Assembly (NCBI GenBank): GCA_026989535.1
Contig: JALSJD010000048.1
Coordinates: forward strand, 24,702 to 88,701
DNA from: Cyclobacteriaceae bacterium
GTDB lineage: Bacteria > Bacteroidota > Bacteroidia > Cytophagales > Cyclobacteriaceae
Direction: 5' to 3'
Length of the DNA: 64,000 nucleotides
Below are positions 21,497 to 32,904 of this stretch, piece after piece (the stretch's first letter is position 1; each line of letters begins with the position of its first letter). The notes below the pieces were generated by a model. The model was not told the origin of the DNA. It saw only the letters and a list, made by a program, of their open reading frames with translations, and ran no database searches. The position numbers and the translations under genes are program-made.

Positions 21497-24400
21497 GTGA
21501 TACAATACAATCATAACATATGTTTGATAAGGAGAGGATTGTTTGTTTTTCTCATACTATTTTTTGGCACAAATGCGAATGCTGCATTTCAACAGCCTTC
21601 TGATAGTACAACTGTAAAACAGGATACGATACCCACGAGCCAAGATAATCAGTATCAAAAATATATTCCTTCTACAAGGCCTTCTTTTAGTTCGCCCGAT
21701 AGACTCGGGGACCCTTTTAGTAATAAAACGGGGTATTCCCCCTTATTATTTGGCAACCCATCCAATTTAGAACTTCAATATGAAATAGATACCTCCTTTA
21801 ATTATACTATTTCTGAACGAATGGGAGCCATTTACTATCGACCTATTTCGTCTATTTCTTTTTCAGAGTATGATCGATACCAAACTGAAATAATGCTAAA
21901 ATCCTATTGGAAAGGAAGGGGCGAAGAAGCAGACGGAGAAACCGCACTTACGGGAAGGCGACTCATCCCTAAAATTTACATAAGCCCAGTATTTGACCGG
22001 GTTTTTGGTGGTAGTTATGTAGAAATAAACCCACGAGGATTAGTAAACCTCGATTTTGGCGGCAAGTTCCAACGGATTGATAACCCAAGTTTGCCATTGA
22101 GGCAACAAAGAAATGGAGGATTTGAATTTGACCAACAAATAAGCATGAACGTGACAGGTAAAATTGGCGAAAAACTAAGAGTTACCGCCAATTTTGATAA
22201 TAATAATTCGTTCGATTTTCAAAATAACTTAAAAGTAGAGTTTACAGGCTTTGACGAAGACATTATTAAAAAATTAGAAATTGGCAATGTAAGTATGCCC
22301 ATTAGCAACAGCCTTATTTCTGGCGCACAAAATCTTTTTGGTGTAAAAACGCAACTTCAGTTTGGCAAACTATTTATAACAGGAGTGGCCTCTACCCAGC
22401 GTGGTAAACAAGATCAAGTTACCGTTGATGCCGGAGGTGTTCAGTCGCGAGAATTCAATATTAAAGCCTCTGGTTATGACGAACAAAGGCACTTTTTTCT
22501 TGGGCACTTTTTTAGAGACCACTACGAAGAATGGCTTCAAAACATACCCCGAGTTACTTCTGGTGTTCAGATTAACCGTGTTGAAGTGTACATTATTAAC
22601 ATAAACAATAACACTGAATTTCAACGCAACATAGCTGCCTTTATGGATTTAGGGGAAGGCAGAGTGATTTACCAAAAAAACCAAGGAATAATTAGCGATT
22701 CCGGAAAAGGAGATGTGCCAAACGATAATAGTGCCAACAACTTATTTGAGCAATTACGTGGGCTTAATAGAAACGTAGATGCCATCGATCAAGTGTTAGA
22801 GTCATCTCCTTTTGATATGGTTCAGGCGACACATTATAACAAATTACAGGCCCGTAAGCTAAACGAGCGAGAGTTTTACATAAACGAGCAGTTAGGTTAT
22901 ATATCGCTAACCAGTAAGCTTAATAACGACCAAATGTTGGCTGTTGCTTACGAATATACCTATAATGGCATTCGTAAACAAGTTGGGGAACTTACCGAAG
23001 ATTATGCCTCATTGCCAGAAAATGAGGTTATTTATTTAAAAATGTTAAAACCCAACAAAATTGCTCCATTAGATAATTTTGGCAAAAGAATCCCCACTTG
23101 GGATTTGATGATGAAAAACATCTATTCTTTGGGCGGAAGCCAAGTGAGTAAAGAAGGGTTTCAACTAAGAATTTTATACCGTGATGATAAAACAGGTACC
23201 GAAAAGCCAAGTATAAACGAAGGAGTAAACACAACAGATGTTCCGCTTATTGAGCTATTAGGCCTCGATCAGTTAAATCAAGCTGGAGACCCTCAAAAAG
23301 ATGGAAATTTCGATTTTATCGAAAATATTACCATCAACACCCTGTCTGGTCAAATTGTTTTTCCTGTAGTAGAACCATTCGGGGATTATTTATCGAGCAG
23401 GTTCGAGCCTTTTGAGTTTGAGCTCAAGCAACGATATGTGTACGACACATTATACGGCACCACCAAAGCAGATGCAGAGCAAGACACTAATAAAGATAAG
23501 TTTTTTTTACAAGGCGCTTACAAAGCGGGTTCTTCGAGCGAAATACTTTTAAATGGTATAAAAATCTCCAAAGGCTCTGTAGAAGTTTCTGCTGGTGGTA
23601 TTCCTTTGGTAGAAGGGGTTGATTTTACGGTAGATTATAATTTTGGCAAAGTTCAGATATTAAATGAAAGCATTATAAATTCCGGAAAAGCCTTAAAAGT
23701 TACCTATGAAAAAGCAGACATTTTTAATTTTCAATCGCGTACCTTACTCGGTGCCCGAGCCGATTATCGATTAAGTGATGACATAACCTTTGGTGCCACT
23801 CTTTTACACCATTTTGAGCGGCCATTAAGATCGAGGCCAACCATTGGAGAAGAACCTCCTAAAAATACCAAGTATGGGTTTGATCTAAATTTTAAAAAAG
23901 AGTCAATTCTAGTTACCAAATTAGTGGATGCTATTCCTCTTATTCAAACCAAAGAAAGGTCTATTATAACTGCCAATGGAGAGTTTGCGCAATTAATACC
24001 GGGCACTTCTAACCTGGTGAATGGAGAAGGCACATCGTATATAGATGATTTTGAAAATACCGCTACCCCGTATAGCATGAGTAATTGGATTCGTTGGAAA
24101 CACGCATCAACTCCTAAAACAGAAGATAACCGGTTCGACCCCAGTGCAGGTGCTCAAGATGATATTACGGCTATGTATAAGCGGGCAAAGTTATCGTGGT
24201 ACACCATCGATAATGTTTTTTATAGAACAGGAGGACGCTCTAAACCTCAAAATATAACCGATGAAGACATTGCCAACCATTTTGTAAGACCTATTTCTCC
24301 CCAAGAGCTGTTTCCACAAAGAGATAGAGAAGTAATAAACACTAATTTTCCTACGTTTGATATTGCGTACTTCCCCTCCGAAAAAGGGATTTATAATTTA

Positions 24401-27400
24401 AATCCGGATGTAACTAATAATGGCCTTTTAAGAAATCCGGAAAGGAATTGGGGAGGAATAACTGCCGCAGTAACTACCGAGGTGGATTTTGACAAAGCAA
24501 ATATTGCTTATATCGAGTTTTGGCTGATGGATCCTTTTCTGCAAAGTAGCAGTGGCCTAAATGTAGTGCAAGATGGCATCATCAACCAACCCAATGTAAC
24601 GGGTGGCCAAATGTATTTTAACCTAGGTAATGTATCTGAAGATATTATACGCGACCGTAAAATGGCTTTTGAAAACGGGCTGCCTGCTAATGGTGATAAA
24701 ACAACCGCTACTATTACCGAAAACAACTGGGGCTTTGTTACCAATGCACAATATATTAATAATGCCTTCGATAACGAACCAACCGCTAGGCTAAACCAAG
24801 ACGTTGGGCTGGATGGAATGAATAATGACGAAGAGCTTATAAAATTTCAAAACGAACTAAGCCAACTACCTCCAACCTTAAACTCTGATATAGTTGATAA
24901 GTTTAGGGCGGATCCTTCGAGTGATGATTTTGAATATTTTTTAAGTGAAAAACTGGATCAGGAAAATGCGAAAGTATTGCAACGCTATAAAAATTTTAAT
25001 GGAGTTGATCAAAACTCCCCTGATTTATCAAGCAATACCCTGCCCTATTCTCCTTCGGGCAATACCATACCAGATAACGAAGATTTAAATAATGACCACA
25101 GTATAGGCAACTTAGAAGAATATTATGAATACAAAGTTGACCTAAAACCCGGGCAGCTAAAAGTGGGCGAAGGTTATATTATGGATAAAGTAACGGATAC
25201 CCGCACGGGAGACGAAGTTAATTGGTACTTATTTAGAATTCCAATATCGCAACCGGATAAGGCAGTTGGCAATATCTCGGGGTTTAAATCAATACGATAT
25301 ATACGTATGTATTTAACAGGGTGGTCGCAACCTGTAGTGCTAAGAACCGCTAATTTTAGATTTGTTGGAAGCCAGTGGCGAAGGTTTACAGGCAATCTGG
25401 AAAGCAAAAGGTTTGATGAAATTCCTGAAAGTCAGGATTCGAAACTAACTATATCGGTTGTTAATATTGAAGAAAACAGCCAAGGAGGAGAAACCGGGAT
25501 TCCTTATGTGTTGCCGCCTGGCATACGCAGAGACAGAGACAATACCTCTGTAATTGAAAGAAGCCTCAACGAACAATCGATACAGCTTTGTGTAGAAGAT
25601 TTACCAGATAAAAATGCACAAGCTGCATTTAAAAATGTGGATATGAACTTGGTAAATTATGGGCGAATTAAAATGTTTTTACATGCACAAAGTCAAACAG
25701 CTCAAGATGACGAACTTACTGGCTTTTTTAGGTTTGGCTCAGGTTTCGATAATTATTACGAAATAGAAGTGCCTCTAAAAATTACCCAGCCAGGCACCAA
25801 CGATGCCACCGAAATATGGCCACTAGAAAACGAAATTAATGTACCATTTCCTGAGCTTTACAAGCTTAAAGCCAGTAGAAATGCAAATGGCGTGGGTCTT
25901 GAGTTACCATTTTCTGATACTTTTAACCAATATACCCTTACCATTGTTGGTAACCCAAAACTTAGTGTGGTAACCAACATTATGATTGGTATTAGAAACC
26001 CCGAAAGCCCAGATCAGCTGCCAAAAACCGCTTGTATTTGGGCAAATGAGTTACGTGTAACCGATTTTAACAGGCAAGCTGGTTGGGCAGGCAAGGCCAA
26101 TGTTAACTTAAAACTGGCTGATTTTGCCACCATTAGTGCTTCAACCCGGTACACCAGCTTTGGGTTTGGGGGTGTTCAGTCAAAAATATCAGACCGAACC
26201 CAAGAAACCAGTTTCGATTACGATGTGTCGGGTAATGTAAACCTTGATAAATTTTTGCCCTCAAAAATGGGCATTAAAATACCTGTTTTTGCCAGTTACG
26301 AAAACAAAACAATTACTCCTTTTTTCGACCCACTTGATTCCGATATTCCCTTGGAAAGCAGCCTCGAAGGCAAAGGTGATATTGAGGCTCAGGCAGAATA
26401 TAGGAATGCGGTTATAGATCAAACCGAAAGGCGAAGTTTGAATTTATCGAATATGCGCAAAGAAAAAACCAATCCTGATAAAAAAGACAGGATTTATAAT
26501 ATAGAAAACTTCAGTCTTTCATTGGCCTACAGCGATAGAACCCAGACTAACGCCAGCATTCAATCATACCAACTTAGAAAATATTCGGGAGCTATAAACT
26601 ATAATTTTAGCCCTCAACCCATGGTTTTTGAGCCTTTTAAAAACGCTGAAAAAATGAAATCGGATTGGTTAAAACTAATCAAAGACCTTAATTTTAATTT
26701 TGCGCCTTCTAATATTACCTTACGTGGAGAGTTAGACAGAAGCTACCTAAAAACACAATACAGAAATAAGGATTTAACGATTGATGGAGTGGAGGCCAAT
26801 TATGAAAAGATTTTTACTTTTAATAGAATTTATGGGGTGAAATGGAATTTTACCAAAGCCTTATCATTCGATTATTCTGCTATGGTTCGCTCCATTATTG
26901 ATGAGCCTGAAGGTGAAATAACCGAACAAGCCAAGGAGGTTATTGTAACTAACCTGCAAGGGTTTGGGCGGATGAAAAGTTTTGATCAAAAAATAGGCGT
27001 TAACCTCAAACTACCGTTAGATAAATTGCCTATTATCGATTGGATAAATGCAGATGTTCGGTATTCAACCGATTATAGGTGGACGTCTGCAGCCTTAAAT
27101 CAGATAGATACCTTAGGAAATAGAATTGAAAACGCACGAACAATATCAACCACAGGCAAATTTGATTTAGTAAAATTATATAATAAAGTTCCCTATCTTA
27201 AAAAAATTAACTCACCCAGTAGAAGGCGGTCGAGTAGGTCGAAAACACAAGCAGCTGATACCCTTAAAAAATCTGAATCAAAAGCTGGGAAAGCCTTTTT
27301 AAGGGCATTAATGATGGTGCGCTCCATTAATGCAACCTATAGTATTAAAGACGGAACCACTTTATCCGGCTTTAAAAAGAGCCCCTATTTATTTGGTATG

Positions 27401-28675
27401 GATACCGCTTGGGCTGCCCCAGGCTGGGATTTTATTTTAGGAAACCAAGACCCCTCCATTAGAACGAGGGCTGCCGAAAATGGCTGGCTGGTAAATAATG
27501 CGTTACTAAACGACCCATTTAAACAGTATCAAACCATTGACTTAAACATAAAGGCAACCATTGAGCCATTTAAAGATTTTAAAATTCAAATTGATATAAA
27601 GAAAAATAAAACGGCACAATATCAAGAGATTTTTAGAATTGACTCCCTCGGACAAAATTATGAATCTTTCGCTCCCTCCAGAACAGGTAGTTATAGCATC
27701 ACATTTTTAGCCATCAAAACTTCATTTTTAGACAATCGTACAGATAACGAATCCATTATATTTGAACAATTTATTGAAAACAGAAATGTCATTAGCAGTA
27801 GGCTTAATCAACTTACTGGAGATACGCTATATACAGTTAATAATCAAGATGTGCTGATTCCTGCTTTTATTGCAGCCTATGGTGGCCAAAATGCAGCCAC
27901 AACCGAGTTAACTTCATTTCCAAAAATTCCATTGCCCAATTGGCGGTTAGATTATTCTGGCTTAGGGAAAATAGCGAGTTTACGAAAAAAATTCTCTTCC
28001 ATTACCATTTCACATGCCTATATTTCATCTTTTAGTGTAGCTAATTATGCCAATTCTTTATTTTATAATAATGCCAATGACCTTACACTAACAAACAACA
28101 TCGAAAATCAAAAACCAGCTACAGTTGTTAACGACCAAGGAACATTGGTGCCCACATTCGTGTTTAATCAGGTGTTAATTACCGAGCGTTTTGCACCACT
28201 TATTAAAATAGCCATTAGAACCAGAACAAGGCTTAATGCCTCCATAGAGTATAAAACTGAAAGAAGCATTGCCTTAAACATTGCTAATACTCAAATTACC
28301 GAAATTCAAGGGAAAGACTTTGTCATTTCATTAGGGTTTACAAAGGCCAATGTAAAATTGCCATTTAAAATTCAGGGTAGAACTACCACCCTAAAAAACG
28401 ACCTTGACTTTAGAATGGATTTTACCCTAAAAGACACCAAAACCGTACAACGAAAATACAATGATGGGTTAACAAGTGAAGAGAAACCCACAAGTGAAAT
28501 AACTGGTGGCAATATTAATTTTCAGCTAAGGCCTAACGTAGGGTATTCATTAAACAACAGGCTAACCTTACAGTTTTATTACGAACAAAACATTAATGAA
28601 CCTCGTATATCAAACTCTTTTAAACGAAGCACAAACTCTTTTGGTGTTCAGGTTAGGTTTAGCTTAGCGCAATAA
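21497..28675 (+). CDS. sprA: SprA, giant outer membrane translocon protein of the type IX secretion system / gliding machinery
   Basis: 2392 aa; typical SprA sequence (GTSYIDDFENTATPYSMSNWIRWKHAS..., KVTYEKADIFNFQSRTLLGARADY) and ruvA-sprA synteny. Confidence 0.95.
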   Translation: MIQYNHNICLIRRGLFVFLILFFGTNANAAFQQPSDSTTVKQDTIPTSQDNQYQKYIPSTRPSFSSPDRLGDPFSNKTGYSPLLFGNPSNLELQYEIDTSFNYTISERMGAIYYRPISSISFSEYDRYQTEIMLKSYWKGRGEEADGETALTGRRLIPKIYISPVFDRVFGGSYVEINPRGLVNLDFGGKFQRIDNPSLPLRQQRNGGFEFDQQISMNVTGKIGEKLRVTANFDNNNSFDFQNNLKVEFTGFDEDIIKKLEIGNVSMPISNSLISGAQNLFGVKTQLQFGKLFITGVASTQRGKQDQVTVDAGGVQSREFNIKASGYDEQRHFFLGHFFRDHYEEWLQNIPRVTSGVQINRVEVYIININNNTEFQRNIAAFMDLGEGRVIYQKNQGIISDSGKGDVPNDNSANNLFEQLRGLNRNVDAIDQVLESSPFDMVQATHYNKLQARKLNEREFYINEQLGYISLTSKLNNDQMLAVAYEYTYNGIRKQVGELTEDYASLPENEVIYLKMLKPNKIAPLDNFGKRIPTWDLMMKNIYSLGGSQVSKEGFQLRILYRDDKTGTEKPSINEGVNTTDVPLIELLGLDQLNQAGDPQKDGNFDFIENITINTLSGQIVFPVVEPFGDYLSSRFEPFEFELKQRYVYDTLYGTTKADAEQDTNKDKFFLQGAYKAGSSSEILLNGIKISKGSVEVSAGGIPLVEGVDFTVDYNFGKVQILNESIINSGKALKVTYEKADIFNFQSRTLLGARADYRLSDDITFGATLLHHFERPLRSRPTIGEEPPKNTKYGFDLNFKKESILVTKLVDAIPLIQTKERSIITANGEFAQLIPGTSNLVNGEGTSYIDDFENTATPYSMSNWIRWKHASTPKTEDNRFDPSAGAQDDITAMYKRAKLSWYTIDNVFYRTGGRSKPQNITDEDIANHFVRPISPQELFPQRDREVINTNFPTFDIAYFPSEKGIYNLNPDVTNNGLLRNPERNWGGITAAVTTEVDFDKANIAYIEFWLMDPFLQSSSGLNVVQDGIINQPNVTGGQMYFNLGNVSEDIIRDRKMAFENGLPANGDKTTATITENNWGFVTNAQYINNAFDNEPTARLNQDVGLDGMNNDEELIKFQNELSQLPPTLNSDIVDKFRADPSSDDFEYFLSEKLDQENAKVLQRYKNFNGVDQNSPDLSSNTLPYSPSGNTIPDNEDLNNDHSIGNLEEYYEYKVDLKPGQLKVGEGYIMDKVTDTRTGDEVNWYLFRIPISQPDKAVGNISGFKSIRYIRMYLTGWSQPVVLRTANFRFVGSQWRRFTGNLESKRFDEIPESQDSKLTISVVNIEENSQGGETGIPYVLPPGIRRDRDNTSVIERSLNEQSIQLCVEDLPDKNAQAAFKNVDMNLVNYGRIKMFLHAQSQTAQDDELTGFFRFGSGFDNYYEIEVPLKITQPGTNDATEIWPLENEINVPFPELYKLKASRNANGVGLELPFSDTFNQYTLTIVGNPKLSVVTNIMIGIRNPESPDQLPKTACIWANELRVTDFNRQAGWAGKANVNLKLADFATISASTRYTSFGFGGVQSKISDRTQETSFDYDVSGNVNLDKFLPSKMGIKIPVFASYENKTITPFFDPLDSDIPLESSLEGKGDIEAQAEYRNAVIDQTERRSLNLSNMRKEKTNPDKKDRIYNIENFSLSLAYSDRTQTNASIQSYQLRKYSGAINYNFSPQPMVFEPFKNAEKMKSDWLKLIKDLNFNFAPSNITLRGELDRSYLKTQYRNKDLTIDGVEANYEKIFTFNRIYGVKWNFTKALSFDYSAMVRSIIDEPEGEITEQAKEVIVTNLQGFGRMKSFDQKIGVNLKLPLDKLPIIDWINADVRYSTDYRWTSAALNQIDTLGNRIENARTISTTGKFDLVKLYNKVPYLKKINSPSRRRSSRSKTQAADTLKKSESKAGKAFLRALMMVRSINATYSIKDGTTLSGFKKSPYLFGMDTAWAAPGWDFILGNQDPSIRTRAAENGWLVNNALLNDPFKQYQTIDLNIKATIEPFKDFKIQIDIKKNKTAQYQEIFRIDSLGQNYESFAPSRTGSYSITFLAIKTSFLDNRTDNESIIFEQFIENRNVISSRLNQLTGDTLYTVNNQDVLIPAFIAAYGGQNAATTELTSFPKIPLPNWRLDYSGLGKIASLRKKFSSITISHAYISSFSVANYANSLFYNNANDLTLTNNIENQKPATVVNDQGTLVPTFVFNQVLITERFAPLIKIAIRTRTRLNASIEYKTERSIALNIANTQITEIQGKDFVISLGFTKANVKLPFKIQGRTTTLKNDLDFRMDFTLKDTKTVQRKYNDGLTSEEKPTSEITGGNINFQLRPNVGYSLNNRLTLQFYYEQNINEPRISNSFKRSTNSFGVQVRFSLAQ

Positions 28676-28940
28676 ATTATAACCTGTTTATAGAGAAGAG
28701 GAGCTACTAAAAAGCTATAAACTTTGCTAAACAACGTTTATAGAGGCTATGCAACTGTTTTAGTATTTGCAACTGTTCAACCCGAAACATGCAATAGCAA
28801 CCCTATCGCATCACCCGAGTTCAAGTGTATTAAATTTTAAAAACTTGGGCTCGGTAGAACCCATAGATTACCGAGCCTTACCTGCCCTCCGTACAACTTT
28901 GGGAGGCGGGCGCTCGGTAAAAACGTTGGTCTCAAGCCTT

Positions 28941-29099
28941 AGGAACTGTAAAGAAATAAGTCGTTGAAATTGACGCATTTATTTTTTTCTTTATCGAGGC
29001 AAAATTTTCAAGCGTAGCCGTAGCTACGGTTTAAAATTTTAACGATGAGAAAGAGCAAGAGAAAAAGTCAAAACGATGAGTTATTTCTTTACAATTCCT
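28941..29099. repeat. About 159-bp imperfect palindromic repeat element (MITE-like) between convergent sprA and rho
   Basis: Ends AGGAACTGTAAAGAAATAAGTCGTTG... / ...GATGAGTTATTTCTTTACAATTCCT are inverted copies; internal hairpin AAAATTTTCAAGCGTAGCCGTAGCTACGGTTTAAAATTTT. Confidence 0.75.
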
Positions 29100-29120
29100 T
29101 AGTTAAATAAGAGGTGGACT

Positions 29121-30803
29121 TTATCCGTTCATAGAAACCAAGAACTCTGCGTTGTTTCGAGTGCCTTTCATTTTTTGCAATAAAAACTCCATCGACTCTA
29201 CAGAATTCATATCGCTCATAAACTTCCTCAATATCCAAATACGCTGAAGCTCCTCTTTATCCATTAATAAATCTTCTCTTCTAGTACCAGAAGCTGGCAC
29301 ATCAATGGCAGGGTAAACACGCTTGTTAGCAAGCTTTCTGTCAAGCACAAGTTCCCAGTTACCTGTTCCTTTAAACTCTTCAAAAATAACCTCGTCCATT
29401 TTAGAACCGGTATCAATAAGGGCAGTAGCCATAATGGTTAACGAGCCGCCATTTTCTACATTACGAGCCGCACCAAAAAAGCGCTTAGGCTTATGCAAGG
29501 CATTAGCATCTACACCACCTGAAAGTATTTTACCTGAGGAAGGCACTGTTGTGTTATGCGCTCTTGCCAATCGAGTAATTGAATCGAGTAAGATAACTAC
29601 ATCGTGCCCACATTCAACCATTCTTTTGGCTTTTTCAAGTACGATATTGGCCACTTTTACGTGCCTATCGGCTTGTTCATCAAAAGTAGAAGATACCACT
29701 TCTGCTTTTACGCTTCGGGCCATATCCGTTACTTCTTCCGGGCGTTCATCAATTAATAAAATAATAAGGTAAACTTCCGGATGATTTTCGGCAATGGCAT
29801 TGGCCACTTCTTTTAATAAAACCGTTTTACCTGTTTTAGGTTGTGCCACAATCATCCCTCTTTGGCCTTTGCCAATGGGCGCAAATAAATCAACTATTCG
29901 GGTGGAGTAGCGGTCAGCTTTAGAACTAAGGTTTAATTTTTCGTCAGGAAAAAGAGGGGTTAAAAATTCAAAAGGAATTCGGTCTCTAATTTCTTCGGTT
30001 GTTCTTCCGTTTACCAAACTTACCTTGATTAGAGCAAAATACTTTTCGCCTTCTTTAGGAGGCCTAATTTGCCCTCTAACGGTATCGCCTGTTTTTAAGC
30101 CAAATAATTTAATTTGAGAAGGAGATACATAAATATCATCTGGGCTTGCCAAGTAATTATAATCGGATGAGCGCAAAAAGCCGTAGCCATCTTGCATCAT
30201 TTCCAGCACTCCTTCGTTTTCAATGAGTCCTTCAAACTCGCGAATAGTAGCAAGGTTTTTTTTCTTTTCTTGAAAACGCTCACTTCTAACAGGTTTTTCT
30301 ACAGGCTTCGTCTCCTTATTACTCGCTTCCGTTTCACTTTCTGCTTCTGGCTTTTCAGTATTCCCTTTATTTTTTTCTCGTAACTTCAACACGTCAGGAT
30401 GAACACGTCTTTCCTTTTTTTGTTTCGATTCAGGTTTTTTGTCAGTCTTTTCTTTCACGTCTGGCTTAGGAGTAGCTCCTTCTTCAAGGTCAAACGATTT
30501 TAACAAATCATCTGCATTTTCTTTTTCTTCCTTTTTTGTAGCTGGCTTTCTAGGATTTTTTCGAGCAGGACGGGCGTCTTGCTTGGGTTCAGCCTTTGGC
30601 TTGGGTTCAGTCTTTGGCTTAGCTTCTACTTTAGCTTTAGGCTTACTTGGTAAATCTTTTTCAGGTGTAATGGCCTGCTTATCCAAAATTTTGTAGATAA
30701 GTTCTTTTTTTGGTAGTTTTTTAAAGTTAGTTACCTCTAACTTTTCGGCAATCTCCTTTAATTCAGAAAGGAGGTGCACATTTAATTCTTCTAATGTGTA
30801 CAT
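29121..30803 (-). CDS. rho: Transcription termination factor Rho with long disordered N-terminal insertion
   Basis: [52 protein letters not shown]; Lys/Glu/Pro-rich insert after the Rho_N domain. Confidence 0.97.
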   Translation of the reverse strand: MYTLEELNVHLLSELKEIAEKLEVTNFKKLPKKELIYKILDKQAITPEKDLPSKPKAKVEAKPKTEPKPKAEPKQDARPARKNPRKPATKKEEKENADDLLKSFDLEEGATPKPDVKEKTDKKPESKQKKERRVHPDVLKLREKNKGNTEKPEAESETEASNKETKPVEKPVRSERFQEKKKNLATIREFEGLIENEGVLEMMQDGYGFLRSSDYNYLASPDDIYVSPSQIKLFGLKTGDTVRGQIRPPKEGEKYFALIKVSLVNGRTTEEIRDRIPFEFLTPLFPDEKLNLSSKADRYSTRIVDLFAPIGKGQRGMIVAQPKTGKTVLLKEVANAIAENHPEVYLIILLIDERPEEVTDMARSVKAEVVSSTFDEQADRHVKVANIVLEKAKRMVECGHDVVILLDSITRLARAHNTTVPSSGKILSGGVDANALHKPKRFFGAARNVENGGSLTIMATALIDTGSKMDEVIFEEFKGTGNWELVLDRKLANKRVYPAIDVPASGTRREDLLMDKEELQRIWILRKFMSDMNSVESMEFLLQKMKGTRNNAEFLVSMNG

Positions 30804-31088
30804 AAATTTGTGTAATGTGTGTTCTTGATTAAGAACATGGTAGTCTGTTAAGATCTATAAAATGTTATTTGTGTGGTCGTTTTAACTATCGGAATGCAAT
30901 AAACGATTTTGATTGAACGGCTACCAGAAATGGCTTTGTTCGTTATTGGTAGTGCAAGTATAGGGGTTTGCTTTATTATTTTCAAAGAATAATCGAGTAT
31001 TTGTACAAAATCAATATTTATGGCAGTGTTAAGTAGCTTTTATTGATGCTTATTACCTTATTTTGCAGCTTAAACACTGCCTAAGGTT

Positions 31089-32363
31089 ATGTTACAAATT
31101 GCCCAAATCAAAGAAAATAAAGAAGTTGCAATTAGCGGATTACTAAGAAGAAACTTTAAAGAGGCTGAAAAAGCAATTAATTCACTTTTGAGTTTGGATG
31201 ACCAACGGAAAGCCATTCAACAGAAAAATGATGATGCATTAGCGGAGGCAAATCAGCTCTCGAAACAAATTGGGCAACTTATGAGCCAGGGCAAAAAAGA
31301 AGAAGCCGAGGATGCAAAAAAGAAAACAGCCGTTTATAAAGCTGAAAGCAAGCAATTTGGCGAAGAGCTAAAAAGTGTGGAGGAAGAATTACAACAATTA
31401 CTTTACACCATTCCTAATGTACCCAACCCTAAAGTGCCAGCGGGCAACTCCGATAAAGACAATAAAGTACTAAGCACGCATGGAGATGTGCCCTCGCTAT
31501 ATGATGGTGCCACTCCTCATTGGGATCTTATTGAAAAATATGACATAATCGATTTTGAGCTGGGTAATAAAATAACAGGTGCAGGGTTTCCTGTGTATAA
31601 AGGCAAAGGAGCTAAACTGCAACGAGCTTTGGTAAATTTTTTTTTAGATGAAGCCACCAATGCAGGTTATAATGAGGTGCAGCCTCCCATTTTAATTAAC
31701 CAAGCTTCGGGTATTGCTACAGGGCAGTTGCCCGATAAAGAAGGGCAAATGTACCATGCCACCGAAGACGATTATTATTTAATACCTACAGCCGAAGTGC
31801 CTATTACCAATATGTACCGTGGCGAAATTTTGAAAGAAGAAGACTTGCCTAAAAAACATGCAGGTTTTACACCTTGTTTTAGGCGAGAGGCTGGTTCTTG
31901 GGGCGCGCATGTACGCGGGCTAAACCGACTTCATCAATTTGATAAAGTAGAAATTGTGCAAATTCAACATCCTGATAAATCGTATAAAGCGTTGGACGAA
32001 ATGAGTAATTACATTCAATCTTTACTTAAAAAACTGGAGCTGCCTTACCGGGTATTGCTGCTTTGTGGAGGCGATTTAGGTTTTACATCGGCCATCACTT
32101 ACGATATGGAAGTATTTTCGGCAGCGCAGAAAAAATGGTTGGAGGTTAGCTCGGTAAGTAATTTTGAAACCTACCAAGCAAACAGATTAAAACTTCGCTT
32201 TAAAGGAGTGGATAAAAAAACGCAATTATTGCACACGCTTAATGGAAGTGCCTTGGCTTTACCACGAATTGTGGCTGCTATTTTAGAAAATAATCAAACG
32301 GCCAACGGTATTAAAATACCGAAGGTATTAGTGCCGTATTGTGGATTTGAGATGATTAGTTGA
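31089..32363 (+). CDS. serS: Seryl-tRNA synthetase
   Basis: Class II motifs HAGFTPCFRREAGSWGAHVRGLNRLHQFDKVE, NGSALALPRIVAAILENNQ. Confidence 0.97.
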   Translation: MLQIAQIKENKEVAISGLLRRNFKEAEKAINSLLSLDDQRKAIQQKNDDALAEANQLSKQIGQLMSQGKKEEAEDAKKKTAVYKAESKQFGEELKSVEEELQQLLYTIPNVPNPKVPAGNSDKDNKVLSTHGDVPSLYDGATPHWDLIEKYDIIDFELGNKITGAGFPVYKGKGAKLQRALVNFFLDEATNAGYNEVQPPILINQASGIATGQLPDKEGQMYHATEDDYYLIPTAEVPITNMYRGEILKEEDLPKKHAGFTPCFRREAGSWGAHVRGLNRLHQFDKVEIVQIQHPDKSYKALDEMSNYIQSLLKKLELPYRVLLLCGGDLGFTSAITYDMEVFSAAQKKWLEVSSVSNFETYQANRLKLRFKGVDKKTQLLHTLNGSALALPRIVAAILENNQTANGIKIPKVLVPYCGFEMIS

Positions 32364-32433
32364 GTCCACTCCGAAAACACCCAAAACCAAAATAACTCTT
32401 TTTGTGAAAATTGTCTGTTTTCGGAGTGGCCTC
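32362..32433. repeat. 72-bp short derivative of a TIR element (family GAGTCCACTCCGAAAACA)
   Basis: Stem CCACTCCGAAAACA / TGTTTTCGGAGTGG; its reverse complement matches the first ~46 nt of the 58020 element with 2 mismatches. Confidence 0.75.
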
Positions 32434-32575
32434 AATACTAAAAAGGGCATAAATAGTAGATTTTCAAAGCTTAAGATTGGTTTTGAGTTCATTTTTAAAA
32501 TATTTATAAATAGTTCGGGCTAGTTCGTAATTAGTCGGTCAACAACTCTACCTAATGCCACGGTTTAAACTGGCC

Positions 32576-32617
32576 ATTAAAAAAGCCTCTCCAAAAATTT
32601 GGAGAGGCTTTTTTAAT
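32576..32617. terminator. Bidirectional intrinsic terminator between serS and rpmA
   Basis: Perfect 20-bp stem ATTAAAAAAGCCTCTCCAAA-aa-TTTGGAGAGGCTTTTTTAAT. Confidence 0.92.
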
Positions 32618-32635
32618 ATTAGGGGACAAACAATC

Positions 32636-32896
32636 TTATGCTTCTACTTCATCCACCGAAACATACGAACGATTGTTTCTTCCTTTAGTGAAATTTACCA
32701 CACCTGATTTGAGTGCAAACAAGGTGTGGTCTTTACCTAAACCAACATTGATTCCCGGGTGGTGTTTCGTTCCTCTTTGACGAACAATAATATTGCCTGC
32801 GATTGCAGCCTGACCACCATATATTTTAACGCCAAGTCGTTTACTTTCCGACTCTCTTCCGTTTTTAGAACTACCTGCTCCTTTCTTATGTGCCAT
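32636..32896 (-). CDS. rpmA: 50S ribosomal protein L27
   Basis: [48 protein letters not shown]. Confidence 0.98.
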   Translation of the reverse strand: MAHKKGAGSSKNGRESESKRLGVKIYGGQAAIAGNIIVRQRGTKHHPGINVGLGKDHTLFALKSGVVNFTKGRNNRSYVSVDEVEA

Positions 32897-32904
32897 TATC
32901 TATC

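Noticed and set aside
28767-28967. 66-aa ORF downstream of sprA
   Set aside because: Translation of intergenic repeat sequence; no conserved protein features.
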